64,000 nt of DNA from Mangrovibacterium diazotrophicum (GCF_003610535.1 NZ_RAPN01000001.1:3769320-3833319); one strand, 5' to 3'; shown: positions 25,033 to 33,978, counted from the stretch's first letter. The notes: generated by a model from the sequence alone, not told the origin. A program made the numbers and translations.

Positions 25033-28000
25033 ATGAAACAGCTATACCTCACTTCAATAATATTCCTGGTGACCTACCTTTTCTGCGGTGCTCAATCTGC
25101 CAATGTTGTTCTGAGCAGTTCGGAAAGTGGAGTTCAAGTCCACCAGGCAACCAATAGTATCCAATTTTCTACAGGATATTCTTACAGTCCTGATGGAGGA
25201 ACTATGATTGCTGAAATTCTGCAAGCACCGGATTTGCCAGATATTTCGGGGAGCGTAACATATAACTCGACTCCCATCGACCCTGATACCTATGGTATTG
25301 ATACCAGTTTGCCTTTATCAGCCTTTTGTGGAAATTTATCGATAAATGGTGCAGCCAGTTACACTGTCCCTATCGAGGCTCCCAAAGGGTTGAATGGAAT
25401 ACAGCCAGATATTAATCTAAATTATTCGGGTTCTTTATCAGATGGCTTAGCTGGTATCGGATGGAACATCGGAGGTTTATCAGAGATAAGCCTTATAGCT
25501 CCAGATTACTATCATGACGGAATTACAGCCTTTTCAAATAACTATCTTCAATATAAGTACGAGTTAGATGGAGGCAGATTGATACTGACGGATGGTGACT
25601 TTGGTACTTCGGGGAGTAGTTATCAACCAGAAATCGACAATTCTTTATTAGTTGAAGCTGTTGGTAGTTCGGGTATTGGTCCTCAGTCTTTTATTGCTTA
25701 TTCCAAAGAGGGGTTAATATATGAATATGGAGCAACATCAGACAGTCGATTAATGCTTGATGGAAGCAGTATTATGGTTTGGAAATTGAGTAAAATAACT
25801 GATAGGCAAGGGAATTACATTTCGTTCGAATATTTTACAACGGAGCAAGAACTACCCATAAAAAAAATAGAGTATGGTGGTAATACCAATGCTGGATCAG
25901 ATTGCTCATTTAAAATCTACTTCAGTTATAAAAGTAGGGGAAAGACATATCGTTTTATACGGGCAAATACTCCAATTGACAGAACTGTCCTTCTGGATCA
26001 AATTGAAGTTCTCAGAAATGGAGTTCGTTATAGGCGCTACACCTGTTCTTATACTAATACTGCCAATATGCCGATTCTGGAAAGAGTTGATAAATACAGT
26101 TCTTCCAATGTTCAACTTAATCCTATTGTTTTTAGTTATTCGGCGGGCAGTTCGCAGATGGAAATCTCAAGTATTTATTCCAACTCAACAAAGAAGCGAA
26201 TCTTTCAGGGAGACATTAATGGTGACGGAAGAACCGATATTGTAACCCTACCTACCCTTGATGACACGTCTTTAAATCCTGTATTAACTGTTTATTTGGG
26301 GACAGCGAGCGGCACACTCCAGTATGGTTGGCAGATGAATATATATGACAACTTTACAGAATGCTATATTACCGATTTAAACGCTGATGGCAAATCTGAT
26401 TTACTATTAATTAGATATGAGGTGGATGAGTACGTTGTCTATCCCTACTTATCTAGCGGAACCAGTTTTGCAATGCCTTCCGGTACATCGTATTGGAGTA
26501 TCGAAGGAAACTATGACCAACATAAAGTTGTAGACTTCAACGGCGATGGGATCAAGGAGATTCTATATTATACCAGCGCGGCAGGCTCGTACTTTCTGTA
26601 CAGTTATCTGGGAGAACAAGTAGTTCCTCCCAGCATTAAGTCTGCGACTGGTATAGCTGTAGAGGGAGATGCTAATGAGTTCGACTATTACAATATAGAC
26701 TTTGACGGAGATGGTTGTACCGACATACTTGTTGTTAGCGACACCGGCTATTCTATATATCAATTCAAAGGAGAGGATGGAAAACCCATTTTAACAGATT
26801 CTGGTAATGACATAACAAACGAAGACAATATATGTGTCGGGGATTTTAACGGGGACGGACTGACAGATTTGATTCTTTCAAGCAGAGATTCAAGTCCTGG
26901 CTGGACCTACATATACTATACAAAAAATGGGCTTAAGGGAAAGTTAGTTTCTGGGCTACCCTCAAGTATTAATATGACTCGAACCGTTACCCGCTGTGAG
27001 TCATGTGACATCAATGGAGATGGAAAGACAGACCTGATTTTCTGGAATAACAGCAAAAAGATATTTGTGGGACTAAACCTTGGGAATGGTTATGAATATT
27101 CATGGACCGAATATACATCGCCGGTCTCTTTCGACATGGCTGAGGTCAGCCAGTCTGTTCCCTTATATTATGCCGTTGGGGACTATGACGGTAACGGACG
27201 TGATGATTTTCTTTATTCAAAACCGGGGAGTGAACAATGTTTCTCTTTTGAAAGTGTAATTCCTGAGAATTTTCTGACAACGATCATTGATGGGACAGGA
27301 ATCGAGTCGCGGATAACCTATAAGCCAATGACTGATCAAAGCGTATATAGTTCGTCATGGAGTTCTTCAACCACTTATCCTATATATGATTATCGTTCAG
27401 GGATTCCACTAGTCAGGCAGGTTGAGATTTCGAATGGAGTTGGGGGAACCAATGTCAAATATTACAGGTATTTTGCCGCTAAAATGCATTCTCAGGGAAA
27501 AGGCTTTCTCGGTTTTTCCGCCACTACAATTACGGATTCGGCGACTGGTATGAGAACGGAGAACTACTTCCAATTCGATTCCAATTTTTTCCTTCCGACG
27601 ATTGATAAATGCTATCTATATTATGGTGAGGATGATGACCCGATCAACTACACTACCTATGTTTGGGATGTTGTAGATTTAGGAAATAATAGATGTTTTC
27701 CGTACATTTCTTCTTCTGTCTTCGTGGATAATCTAACCGGACTTTCGACCTCGGAATCGTGTTTGTATGAAAAGCCCAATAGTACGTCGAAGTACCTCGT
27801 ATTAACTGAAAATACGAAGGGGTACGGGTCTGGAAATTATGTTGAAACAGAATACTCCTATGACAATGACCTTGAATCAAATTGGTTGATTGGTCGTCCT
27901 ACAAATATCACAACAACGTCAGTCCGGGGAGCAGACACCCAAATAACAACTCTTGCCAGGTCTTACTTTTCAACAAATAATCTTCCTGATGTCGATTCAT

Positions 28001-31000
28001 ACAATTCCGGGGATGAATCTGCTTGGGAGCTGGATCGCGATTATGATGTTTTCGGTAATATTACTAAAGAGAAAATATCAACAGCGAATTTAACAACAAA
28101 GACGACTGAATATATTTTTGATGCCCAAAACGGAATTGAACTTGATTCTATCGTAGATCCTTTGGGGAGAAAGACATCTTTTACCTACTTCCCAGCCACC
28201 GGCTTGGTGAAATTGGAAATGGACCCATATGGAAACTCGAAATCATACTGTTACAATAATGCAGACAAGCTAAGTTTCGTCGAGCCATCGAACGGTATTG
28301 TCACAAATTATTCTTACAGTCTCGATGTTTCAGACGGACCGACCTACGCAAGTTATTACATTGAACAGAATGGCAACGACGGCTCGTATGGCAAGACCTG
28401 GTACGACCTGCTTGGACGGGAAATACGAAAAGAAACAAAGAATTTTGCTGGCTATCTTGTTAAAGCAGATAGATCGTATAATAGCAAAGGACTCGTGACC
28501 AGCATATCCGAACCATCCACCGGGACACCTTCAAAATGGACCAGCATTCAGTATGATAAGTATGGAAGAATCCAAACGAAAACTCCATATTTTGGGGCAG
28601 CCTCATCATATAGCTATGTTGGGGCAACAACCAAAGAAACTGTAAATGGACGGCTCTATACGACTTTGAGTGATGCTGCAGGATTGGTGACTAAGCGTAC
28701 AGACCCGGCCGGGAGTGTGGCATATTCGTATTTTGGTAATGGAACACTTGAATCGACGAAGGTATTGAATACGGTGGTGACGAGTTTTTCCTATGATAAA
28801 AATGGTAACCGGAAAACCATAGACGACCCAAGTGCCGGTTTGCTTCAAAACACATGGTATGGTACCGGTCAGTTACATACCACTACAAACGCGGACGGAG
28901 AAGTAACAACTAACGTTTATTTAGCCAATGGTTTACTCGACTATTACATAGATTCAGGCGGTCGCAAAGTTGACTATAGCTACAATTCTGATCAACTTGT
29001 AAGTAATATTACCATAACAGAAACTGGACGGCCAACGGTGTCCCAATCATATACATACGAAACTGGCAGGGTAAAAACCATTACTGAGTCAATAGAGAGC
29101 GTTACCAATATAATTACGTATGATTATGATGACAAAGGCCGTCTTTGGAAGAAATATTATAATGGTACTACTGACTACGAACAATATTTTTATAATACAT
29201 ATGGCTATCTCTATTTAATCCAATTTAATGGATCAACGGTGTGGCGTTTGACCTCAATGGACGTTTACGGCCGAGAATTAGCGGCTACCATTGGCTCAAC
29301 AAGTGCTACTTGGGGGTATGATGCCAACAATATGTTGTCGCAAATTAAAGCAACAGGCGTGCAACAGTACGATTATAACTTTGATGCAAGTACCGGAAAT
29401 CTGAATTCCAGAGCTAATACAGTGAACAGCTTGTCTGAGACTTTTGGATACGATTCCAGCGGGCTTGATAGGTTAACAACAGTAACTGGTTCAATCGCAC
29501 AAACTATTGGCTATAACACAAATGGTAATATTCTGAATAAGAGCGATGCCGGTACTACTTATGCCTACGATGAAACTCCTTACGCAGTGTCATCGATAGA
29601 GAACTACCAGAACATCTCAACTACCGATCAGGTAATCGACTATTATTCCTTCGAGAAAGTTAAGAAAATAACCGAAGGCAACCTAACGGCTGATTTTGAA
29701 TATAATGCAAATAACCAACGGATCAGGATGGTCCTGAAAAACAACGGAACCGAAACCAAAACCCGCTGGTACTTCGCCGGCAACGTAGAACGGGAGAAAA
29801 TAGGAAGCACTACTTATGACTACATTTGGATTGGTGGCGATGCGTATACGGCGGTTGCTGTAGCCAAACGAACAGGTACAGGAGCTTGGACGGTGTACAA
29901 TATTTTCCGAGATCACCTCGGTACGATTACCCATCTGAAAACAGGTAGTACGATTACCGAGTATAGCTTTGATGCCTGGGGACGCCGACGCGATAAGGAC
30001 GATTGGACTTACACGCTGACCAGCGAACCTACCTTGTTTGCCGATCGTGGCTTTACTGCCCACGAGTACCTGGAGGATTTTAAGCTTTACAACATGAACG
30101 GGCGTATGTACGACCCGGTTGTTGGCCGCTTTTTGAACCCTGATCCCGCTGTGCAGGCACCCGGTTTCACCCAAAGCTTTAACCGGTATAGCTATTGTTT
30201 GAACAACCCGTTGAAGTTTACTGATCCGAGTGGCAATAAATGGAAATGGAAATGGCTTAACCCGATGCATTGGTTTAGTGAAGGGATGCAGTGGGTAAAT
30301 GATAACACCGAAGGGGTTCGGAATAAAATGTCTGATATCGGAATTCCCGATTTTAGTGTGGGAACATCGATTAATATGGCCGGAAATGTTAATTTTAACG
30401 GCAGTTATCGAGGACAGGAGGTGTTTAATTCTGAAAACGTAGACCGAAGTAATGCTGTACAAGTTGTAAATCAAGCAATAAATCAGACGAGACAGACTTA
30501 TGGGCAGGAATGGTGGGAGGCTTCAAATGGTGGTATTACATCTTCAAGTGTTGTTTTGCCTACGATTAGTTCAGCCGCGTCTGTAAATATTAATAGTATT
30601 AATCTCAACCGAGGAAGATATATATTTAGCAATACCGTTTATGCCCCATCAACTTACATAGTTAGAACCCCGTTGTTTAATATGGAAGTTTCTGCGAAAT
30701 TAATGAATAGGACGGGCAAGGTATTAAAATGGGGAAATAGGATCATGTCTGCATATACTGCGTTTAATACCGTTTCGGACCCTCAATTATCAAACTTTGA
30801 AAAGACAACCGAGATTACCTCACAAGGTTTATCTACTTTCTTGCCAGGATATTATGGGGTGGCATGGAATGTTGGTTGGGAAGGTGGTAGAAGTATTGTT
30901 AATACTTCAGCATATCAATATTGGAAAAGAGATTTTTTGTATAATATTGGGATTATTTACACAATTCCACTTGAGTTTAGGAGATCGGCGATTGAAATCG

Positions 31001-31005
31001 AATAA
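25033..31005 (+). CDS. SpvB/FG-GAP/YD-repeat (Rhs) polymorphic toxin protein
   Basis: A secreted toxin-delivery protein of about 1990 residues. The ATG at 25033 is chosen because it begins a signal peptide (cleavage near GAQS, residue 22). Residues about 100-165 match the SpvB/TcdB N-terminal domain (YTVPIEAPKGLNG, GLAGIGWNI). Seven calcium-loop FG-GAP repeats (DxDxDGxxD-like) lie between about 393 and 725. YD repeats fill roughly 930-1620, ending in the Rhs core near 1626-1735 (DHLGTITHL, YDPVVGRFLNPDP, FTDPSG). In Tc and Rhs proteins this shell encloses the C-terminal toxin. The last ~255 residues are the variable tip: no catalytic motif is recognised, and it contains hydrophobic stretches. 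A membrane protein, a likely immunity factor, follows by 11 bases. There is no T9SS tail of its own. Confidence 0.92.
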   Translation: MKQLYLTSIIFLVTYLFCGAQSANVVLSSSESGVQVHQATNSIQFSTGYSYSPDGGTMIAEILQAPDLPDISGSVTYNSTPIDPDTYGIDTSLPLSAFCGNLSINGAASYTVPIEAPKGLNGIQPDINLNYSGSLSDGLAGIGWNIGGLSEISLIAPDYYHDGITAFSNNYLQYKYELDGGRLILTDGDFGTSGSSYQPEIDNSLLVEAVGSSGIGPQSFIAYSKEGLIYEYGATSDSRLMLDGSSIMVWKLSKITDRQGNYISFEYFTTEQELPIKKIEYGGNTNAGSDCSFKIYFSYKSRGKTYRFIRANTPIDRTVLLDQIEVLRNGVRYRRYTCSYTNTANMPILERVDKYSSSNVQLNPIVFSYSAGSSQMEISSIYSNSTKKRIFQGDINGDGRTDIVTLPTLDDTSLNPVLTVYLGTASGTLQYGWQMNIYDNFTECYITDLNADGKSDLLLIRYEVDEYVVYPYLSSGTSFAMPSGTSYWSIEGNYDQHKVVDFNGDGIKEILYYTSAAGSYFLYSYLGEQVVPPSIKSATGIAVEGDANEFDYYNIDFDGDGCTDILVVSDTGYSIYQFKGEDGKPILTDSGNDITNEDNICVGDFNGDGLTDLILSSRDSSPGWTYIYYTKNGLKGKLVSGLPSSINMTRTVTRCESCDINGDGKTDLIFWNNSKKIFVGLNLGNGYEYSWTEYTSPVSFDMAEVSQSVPLYYAVGDYDGNGRDDFLYSKPGSEQCFSFESVIPENFLTTIIDGTGIESRITYKPMTDQSVYSSSWSSSTTYPIYDYRSGIPLVRQVEISNGVGGTNVKYYRYFAAKMHSQGKGFLGFSATTITDSATGMRTENYFQFDSNFFLPTIDKCYLYYGEDDDPINYTTYVWDVVDLGNNRCFPYISSSVFVDNLTGLSTSESCLYEKPNSTSKYLVLTENTKGYGSGNYVETEYSYDNDLESNWLIGRPTNITTTSVRGADTQITTLARSYFSTNNLPDVDSYNSGDESAWELDRDYDVFGNITKEKISTANLTTKTTEYIFDAQNGIELDSIVDPLGRKTSFTYFPATGLVKLEMDPYGNSKSYCYNNADKLSFVEPSNGIVTNYSYSLDVSDGPTYASYYIEQNGNDGSYGKTWYDLLGREIRKETKNFAGYLVKADRSYNSKGLVTSISEPSTGTPSKWTSIQYDKYGRIQTKTPYFGAASSYSYVGATTKETVNGRLYTTLSDAAGLVTKRTDPAGSVAYSYFGNGTLESTKVLNTVVTSFSYDKNGNRKTIDDPSAGLLQNTWYGTGQLHTTTNADGEVTTNVYLANGLLDYYIDSGGRKVDYSYNSDQLVSNITITETGRPTVSQSYTYETGRVKTITESIESVTNIITYDYDDKGRLWKKYYNGTTDYEQYFYNTYGYLYLIQFNGSTVWRLTSMDVYGRELAATIGSTSATWGYDANNMLSQIKATGVQQYDYNFDASTGNLNSRANTVNSLSETFGYDSSGLDRLTTVTGSIAQTIGYNTNGNILNKSDAGTTYAYDETPYAVSSIENYQNISTTDQVIDYYSFEKVKKITEGNLTADFEYNANNQRIRMVLKNNGTETKTRWYFAGNVEREKIGSTTYDYIWIGGDAYTAVAVAKRTGTGAWTVYNIFRDHLGTITHLKTGSTITEYSFDAWGRRRDKDDWTYTLTSEPTLFADRGFTAHEYLEDFKLYNMNGRMYDPVVGRFLNPDPAVQAPGFTQSFNRYSYCLNNPLKFTDPSGNKWKWKWLNPMHWFSEGMQWVNDNTEGVRNKMSDIGIPDFSVGTSINMAGNVNFNGSYRGQEVFNSENVDRSNAVQVVNQAINQTRQTYGQEWWEASNGGITSSSVVLPTISSAASVNINSINLNRGRYIFSNTVYAPSTYIVRTPLFNMEVSAKLMNRTGKVLKWGNRIMSAYTAFNTVSDPQLSNFEKTTEITSQGLSTFLPGYYGVAWNVGWEGGRSIVNTSAYQYWKRDFLYNIGIIYTIPLEFRRSAIEIE

Positions 31006-31016
31006 AATCTGGACGT

Positions 31017-31376
31017 ATGAAGTTATTTAATACAATTTTTTACCATTTCTACTTATTCTACAAAAAATCAAAAGTAGAGGATCAGCCTATTTCTACTGCG
31101 ATTTTCTCGATGAGTGTTACACAATCTTTTTATGTTGTGTGTTTTGTTAGCTATTATCTTTCTTTAAATAACCTGCCACGGATGAAGGTAACTCCAATGG
31201 TTGTTATTTGCAGTGTCATCATAGCTATAAACTTTGCGACTATATACCGAAAGGCAGAAAAAATAATTGACTCGCGACCAGAGGTCTATTCAAAGACAGT
31301 ATCAAAGGTAATTTCAATTTTATTTTTTGCGTTAGGTTTTCTTTTATTTGTAACACTCAATTTTATAGTGAATTAA
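31017..31376 (+). CDS. Three-helix membrane protein, likely immunity
   Basis: A 119-residue membrane protein with three predicted helices at about 27-49, 60-79 and 97-117 (for example VISILFFALGFLLFVTL). It starts 11 bases after the stop of the Rhs gene. Position immediately after a polymorphic toxin is the usual place for the cognate immunity gene. Membrane location would suit a toxin tip acting on or in the inner membrane, and that tip has hydrophobic segments. No family is recognised; the immunity role is inferred. Confidence 0.65.
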   Translation: MKLFNTIFYHFYLFYKKSKVEDQPISTAIFSMSVTQSFYVVCFVSYYLSLNNLPRMKVTPMVVICSVIIAINFATIYRKAEKIIDSRPEVYSKTVSKVISILFFALGFLLFVTLNFIVN

Positions 31377-31435
31377 TTGAATTTACGAATCTAAATGGGT
31401 GCTTTTATAAAAGCGCAATGAACAGTAATTTCCAG

Positions 31436-31464
31436 TAAGCCACCCAAAACTACGAGGTGGCTTA
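31436..31464 (+). terminator. Inverted repeat after the immunity gene
   Basis: TAAGCCACC (31436-31444) and GGTGGCTTA (31456-31464) are exact complements separated by 11 bases, 60 bases past the stop at 31376. No T-tract follows, and the repeat overlaps the open frame leading into the orphan toxin tip, so termination is uncertain. Confidence 0.35.
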
Positions 31465-31493
31465 TTGGATTCTCCTTCCAGGTTGGAGTTGGT

Positions 31494-32182
31494 ATGACCG
31501 GCGGTTCTCCGTATCCGTTTGCAGGGGCGGATTTACCCAATGGTACGAGTGTTCGGGCTGGATACAATACCGGAAGCGGGCAGCTTTTTGCTGGTGCAAC
31601 AAATGATGGTTTTACAAATCTTCCAACTTCAGATGAGAAAAGCGTGTCTGCCGCAGTAAATAATATAAAAGCTGTGAGCCGTGCTGATGTTGGAGTTTAT
31701 TCGCCGGGATTATTAGGGAGTCAGGCGGTTCTTGAGCTATTGAAGTCGTATGGGGCATACATGGCTCAATCTCTTGCGAGGGTATCAGTAGTTAGCCCAT
31801 TGTTGGCATTAAGTGGAGATTCAGATGATCAAATACGTGGAAAAATTGTGTATCGAGGAGTTGCTACAAATCATCCAGATTATCCAAATGCCTTGTTAGG
31901 AATTGCCACACCAATTGGAGGGCATGGAGATCCCAAAAGACATAATTTGGGAAATACTTATAGTATATTTACATCTTGGACCTTCGATCCCAATATTGCG
32001 AACTATTATGCCAATAAATCGGGAAAACCTGGAGTTGTTCTGGTCTATAGAGTTCCTCCTGAAGAATGGTGCCGAGTCCAGATTTTTTCCATCAGGCAGA
32101 AGTGTTGATAATAGGAGTGGTTAGAGGAGCGACGGTTACTGCTCCAACAGGCCCTGGTTATCCAAATTTAAATAATAGATGA
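31494..32182 (+). pseudogene. Orphan ADP-ribosyltransferase-like toxin tip, frameshifted
   Basis: A detached Rhs C-terminal toxin without its shell. The frame is open from about 31419, so the sequence before the ATG at 31494 (WLIGFSFQVGVG) also looks like toxin-tip coding. ART-fold signs are KIVYRGV (Arg motif) and IFTSWT (STS-like motif), followed by NIANYYA. In the current frame the protein ends at 32108 with an unrelated WCRVQIFS tail. Shifting frame near 32062-32066, as if one A were missing, restores SPDFFHQAEVLIIGVVRGA up to a TGA at 32180-32182. That hidden part has QAE, matching the catalytic (Q/E)xE motif. The ancestral stop overlaps the ATG of the immunity gene as ATGA. The toxin should be inactive unless the base loss is a sequencing error. 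Confidence 0.75.
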
Positions 32183-32631
32183 TAATAGCTATGGAATTAG
32201 TAGAAAGATTGAAGCAAATAAAGAATCAGTTGATTGAAAATGATTCGATTCAATTGGTTTCAGATTGTTTAACTGCAATGAACAGAGAAGAGATATATTT
32301 CGAAGATCATGATACTTTGCCGAGAAGTATTGTTGAAGAAAACTATCACGACAAGTTTGCTGTACAAAAGAATATTCTACATGAAGAGCGAGTCTTGGGA
32401 TATACTGATCTTCTGAAAAGCTTAAAACAATTTCGGGGAGATAATGTGCACCTTTATACGGTTGCTTCTTCCGATTCAGTATTCATTTTATTTTTTAATG
32501 AGGATAATGACCATCTAATAGGTTTGCTAAGAACATTTAGTCAACGAAAGCAAGATTTAGAGAAGCTTAATCGAGAGTATCGCGAGAAAGGTTTAGATGT
32601 TGCTGGAATTTCGATAAAGATATCTGAATAG
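32179..32631 (+). CDS. Putative immunity protein for the orphan ART tip
   Basis: A soluble 150-residue acidic protein, helical at both ends (MELVERLKQIKNQLIEN; RKQDLEKLNREYREKG) with a central alpha/beta part (NVHLYTVASSDSVFILFFN). No named family is recognised. Its first ATG overlaps the original stop of the toxin in ATGA form; an ATG at 32191 is an alternative start. This coupling and its position identify it as the probable immunity gene. It has remained open although the toxin is broken, consistent with selection to keep protection against kin carrying the active toxin. A terminator follows. Confidence 0.65.
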   Translation: MIIAMELVERLKQIKNQLIENDSIQLVSDCLTAMNREEIYFEDHDTLPRSIVEENYHDKFAVQKNILHEERVLGYTDLLKSLKQFRGDNVHLYTVASSDSVFILFFNEDNDHLIGLLRTFSQRKQDLEKLNREYREKGLDVAGISIKISE

Positions 32632-33036
32632 AGCTTTTTTACAACGATTCCCCTCGCTGGCGCGCTTTCTGTTAAGTGTGCCGTGTGAACGAAACAAAAA
32701 AAAAAGAAGCTATCCGCAAGTGCAGGATGGCTTCTTATATTTTCTTGTGTCTCCCGTTGAAATCGAGTTTCTTATCTCCCCCTCATTTCTGCTTTAGGGG
32801 TGACGATGAAAAAAAATGTCTGTGCCGATAATATTTTACCGATTAAAAAGCAGTTCGATTGCTTTCAAAAAAAAGGGATGGATTAACAAAAAGAAGAGGA
32901 ATAAGTCCAATGCGATATACTTTTTTCTCGTGTATTTGATGCAGTCTATCATTTAAGGTTCGATTTCGTTCGTTTTAGAGCCTAACGTGCGTCCTTAGCT
33001 GACTTAAGTTTTATGTCGAATAATCATCTAAAATTC
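32632..33036. other. Gene-free right end of the island
   Basis: About 400 bases between the immunity gene and the end-specific repeat. It holds a strong terminator (32704-32745) and low-complexity A-rich stretches. I see no open frame, tRNA or repeat of note otherwise. Confidence 0.6.
32704..32745 (+). terminator. Intrinsic terminator of the toxin/immunity module
   Basis: AAGAAGCTATCC (32704-32715) pairs with GGATGGCTTCTT (32725-32736) over 12 pairs with one G-U, preceded by an A-tract and followed by ATATTTTCTT. It lies about 70 bases after the last immunity gene. Confidence 0.8.
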
Positions 33037-33063
33037 TGTGTGTACATCTGTGTGTATAAAAAT
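33037..33063. repeat. Right copy of the end-specific 27-bp repeat
   Basis: Matches 182-208 at 26 of 27 positions and in the same orientation. It lies 43 bases inside attR and runs into the A-rich side of the tRNA-Ala terminator. Its presence beside both ends, and apparently nowhere else in the window, suggests an integrase arm site or a relic of the attachment region. Confidence 0.65.
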
Positions 33064-33096
33064 AAAAAGAGTTACAAATTATGTCTGTAACTCTTT
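33055..33096 (-). terminator. Terminator of tRNA-Ala
   Basis: On the minus strand, downstream of the tRNA, an 11-bp perfect stem (33086-33096 with 33066-33076) and a nine-base loop are followed by a T-rich tract. One arm is also found at bases 2-12 of the window, next to attL, as expected if the island brought its own copy of the tRNA 3' end and terminator. Confidence 0.8.
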
Positions 33097-33105
33097 GGTT
33101 TTCAA

Positions 33106-33151
33106 GTGGAGAATATCGGAATCGAACCGATGACCTTTTGACTGCCAGTCA
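33106..33151. repeat. attR: right 46-bp direct repeat, inside tRNA-Ala
   Basis: Identical to 23-68. It covers the tRNA 3' end, T arm, variable loop and most of the anticodon arm. The island therefore restores a complete tRNA gene on its right side. Confidence 0.9.
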
Positions 33152-33180
33152 AACGCTCTAGCCAACTGAGCTAATCCCCC
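33107..33180 (-). tRNA. tRNA-Ala(GGC)
   Basis: A 74-nt cloverleaf on the minus strand. The acceptor stem GGGGGAT pairs with ATTCTCC and includes the G3-U70 wobble that defines alanine tRNAs. The anticodon loop CTGGCAG gives GGC, flanked by TTTGA/TCAAA. The T arm is intact with TTCGATT, and the discriminator is A; CCA is not encoded. It is the insertion target of the island. Confidence 0.95.
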
Positions 33181-33195
33181 ATCATTTTTGCACGG

Positions 33196-33203
33196 CAAAT
33201 ATA
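33196..33203 (-). promoter_or_regulatory. -7 box of the tRNA-Ala promoter
   Basis: On the minus strand TATATTTG fits the Bacteroidota -7 consensus TAnnTTTG and lies 16 bases upstream of the tRNA 5' end, with a TTG about 18 bases further upstream. Confidence 0.6.
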
Positions 33204-33303
33204 ATAATATTTTTAAAACACCAACAGCGGATGTTTTTTTGGTTTGATTTTTGTTTTTAACGCTTTCACAACCACCCCGGTTCAAAACCTAAATATTTAA
33301 GCT

Positions 33304-33978
33304 ATGAAAACAAAAAAATCTCCAAAAGCCGATTTGGAAAAGAATCGTTCCTTGTTTTTCTCAGTGGGTCTGGTTCTGGCGTTAGGACTTGTTTTAGCGG
33401 CCTTCAGTGTTAAAACCGAGCCGGTCGCTATTCCGGAAACCGGCACCGTATCCTGGGATCCACCCGAAGAAATTATTATTCCGATAACAAGACCGGAAGA
33501 AAAGAAAAAAGAATTACCAGTAGTTTCCATCACCGAAATTGTTGTTGACCTGGAAGCAGGTCAGGAGGAACTTGACATGACTGACTTTACGTCGGAAGCT
33601 AGTGAAGGAGAGCTTTTCGAAGTGAACCCGGTTTTGGCCAGCACGCCTCCGGAGGTTGAGGAAGAGATTATGATTGTAGCCCAGGAGATGCCTGAGTTCC
33701 CGGGAGGAATGAAGTCGTTGATGGCATTTATCGGAAATTCACTTAAATACCCGGTGCTGGCGCAGGAGAATTGTATCTACGGCAAGGTGTATGTTCGCTT
33801 CGTTGTTAATAAGGACGGAAGTATCGCTGATGCCATGGTGGTTCGTCCGGTGAATGACTTGCTCGACAAAGAAGCGCTTCGCGTGGTGAGCAGCATGCCA
33901 AAATGGAAGCCCGGAATGCAGAACGGAAAGCCGGTTCGTGTCATGTATACAGTACCGATTAATTTCGTTTTGCAATGA
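33304..33978 (+). CDS. TonB-like energy transducer 1
   Basis: Inner-membrane protein of 224 residues that would couple the proton motive force to outer-membrane receptors. One membrane helix lies at about 17-37 (SVGLVLALGLVLAAF) after a basic start (KTKKSPKADLEKN). An acidic, only weakly proline-rich linker precedes a TonB C-terminal domain from about 125 (MPEFPGGMKSLMAFI; GKVYVRFVVNKDGSI; KWKPGMQNGKPVRV). It is the first gene to the right of the island and is clearly paralogous to the next gene. Bacteroidota carry many such proteins; the partner receptor is unknown. Confidence 0.9.
   Translation: MKTKKSPKADLEKNRSLFFSVGLVLALGLVLAAFSVKTEPVAIPETGTVSWDPPEEIIIPITRPEEKKKELPVVSITEIVVDLEAGQEELDMTDFTSEASEGELFEVNPVLASTPPEVEEEIMIVAQEMPEFPGGMKSLMAFIGNSLKYPVLAQENCIYGKVYVRFVVNKDGSIADAMVVRPVNDLLDKEALRVVSSMPKWKPGMQNGKPVRVMYTVPINFVLQ

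Noticed and set aside
29683..30474. 263-codon frame antisense to the Rhs gene
   Set aside because: Shadow of the constrained Rhs-core coding sequence on the other strand; no domain or start context.
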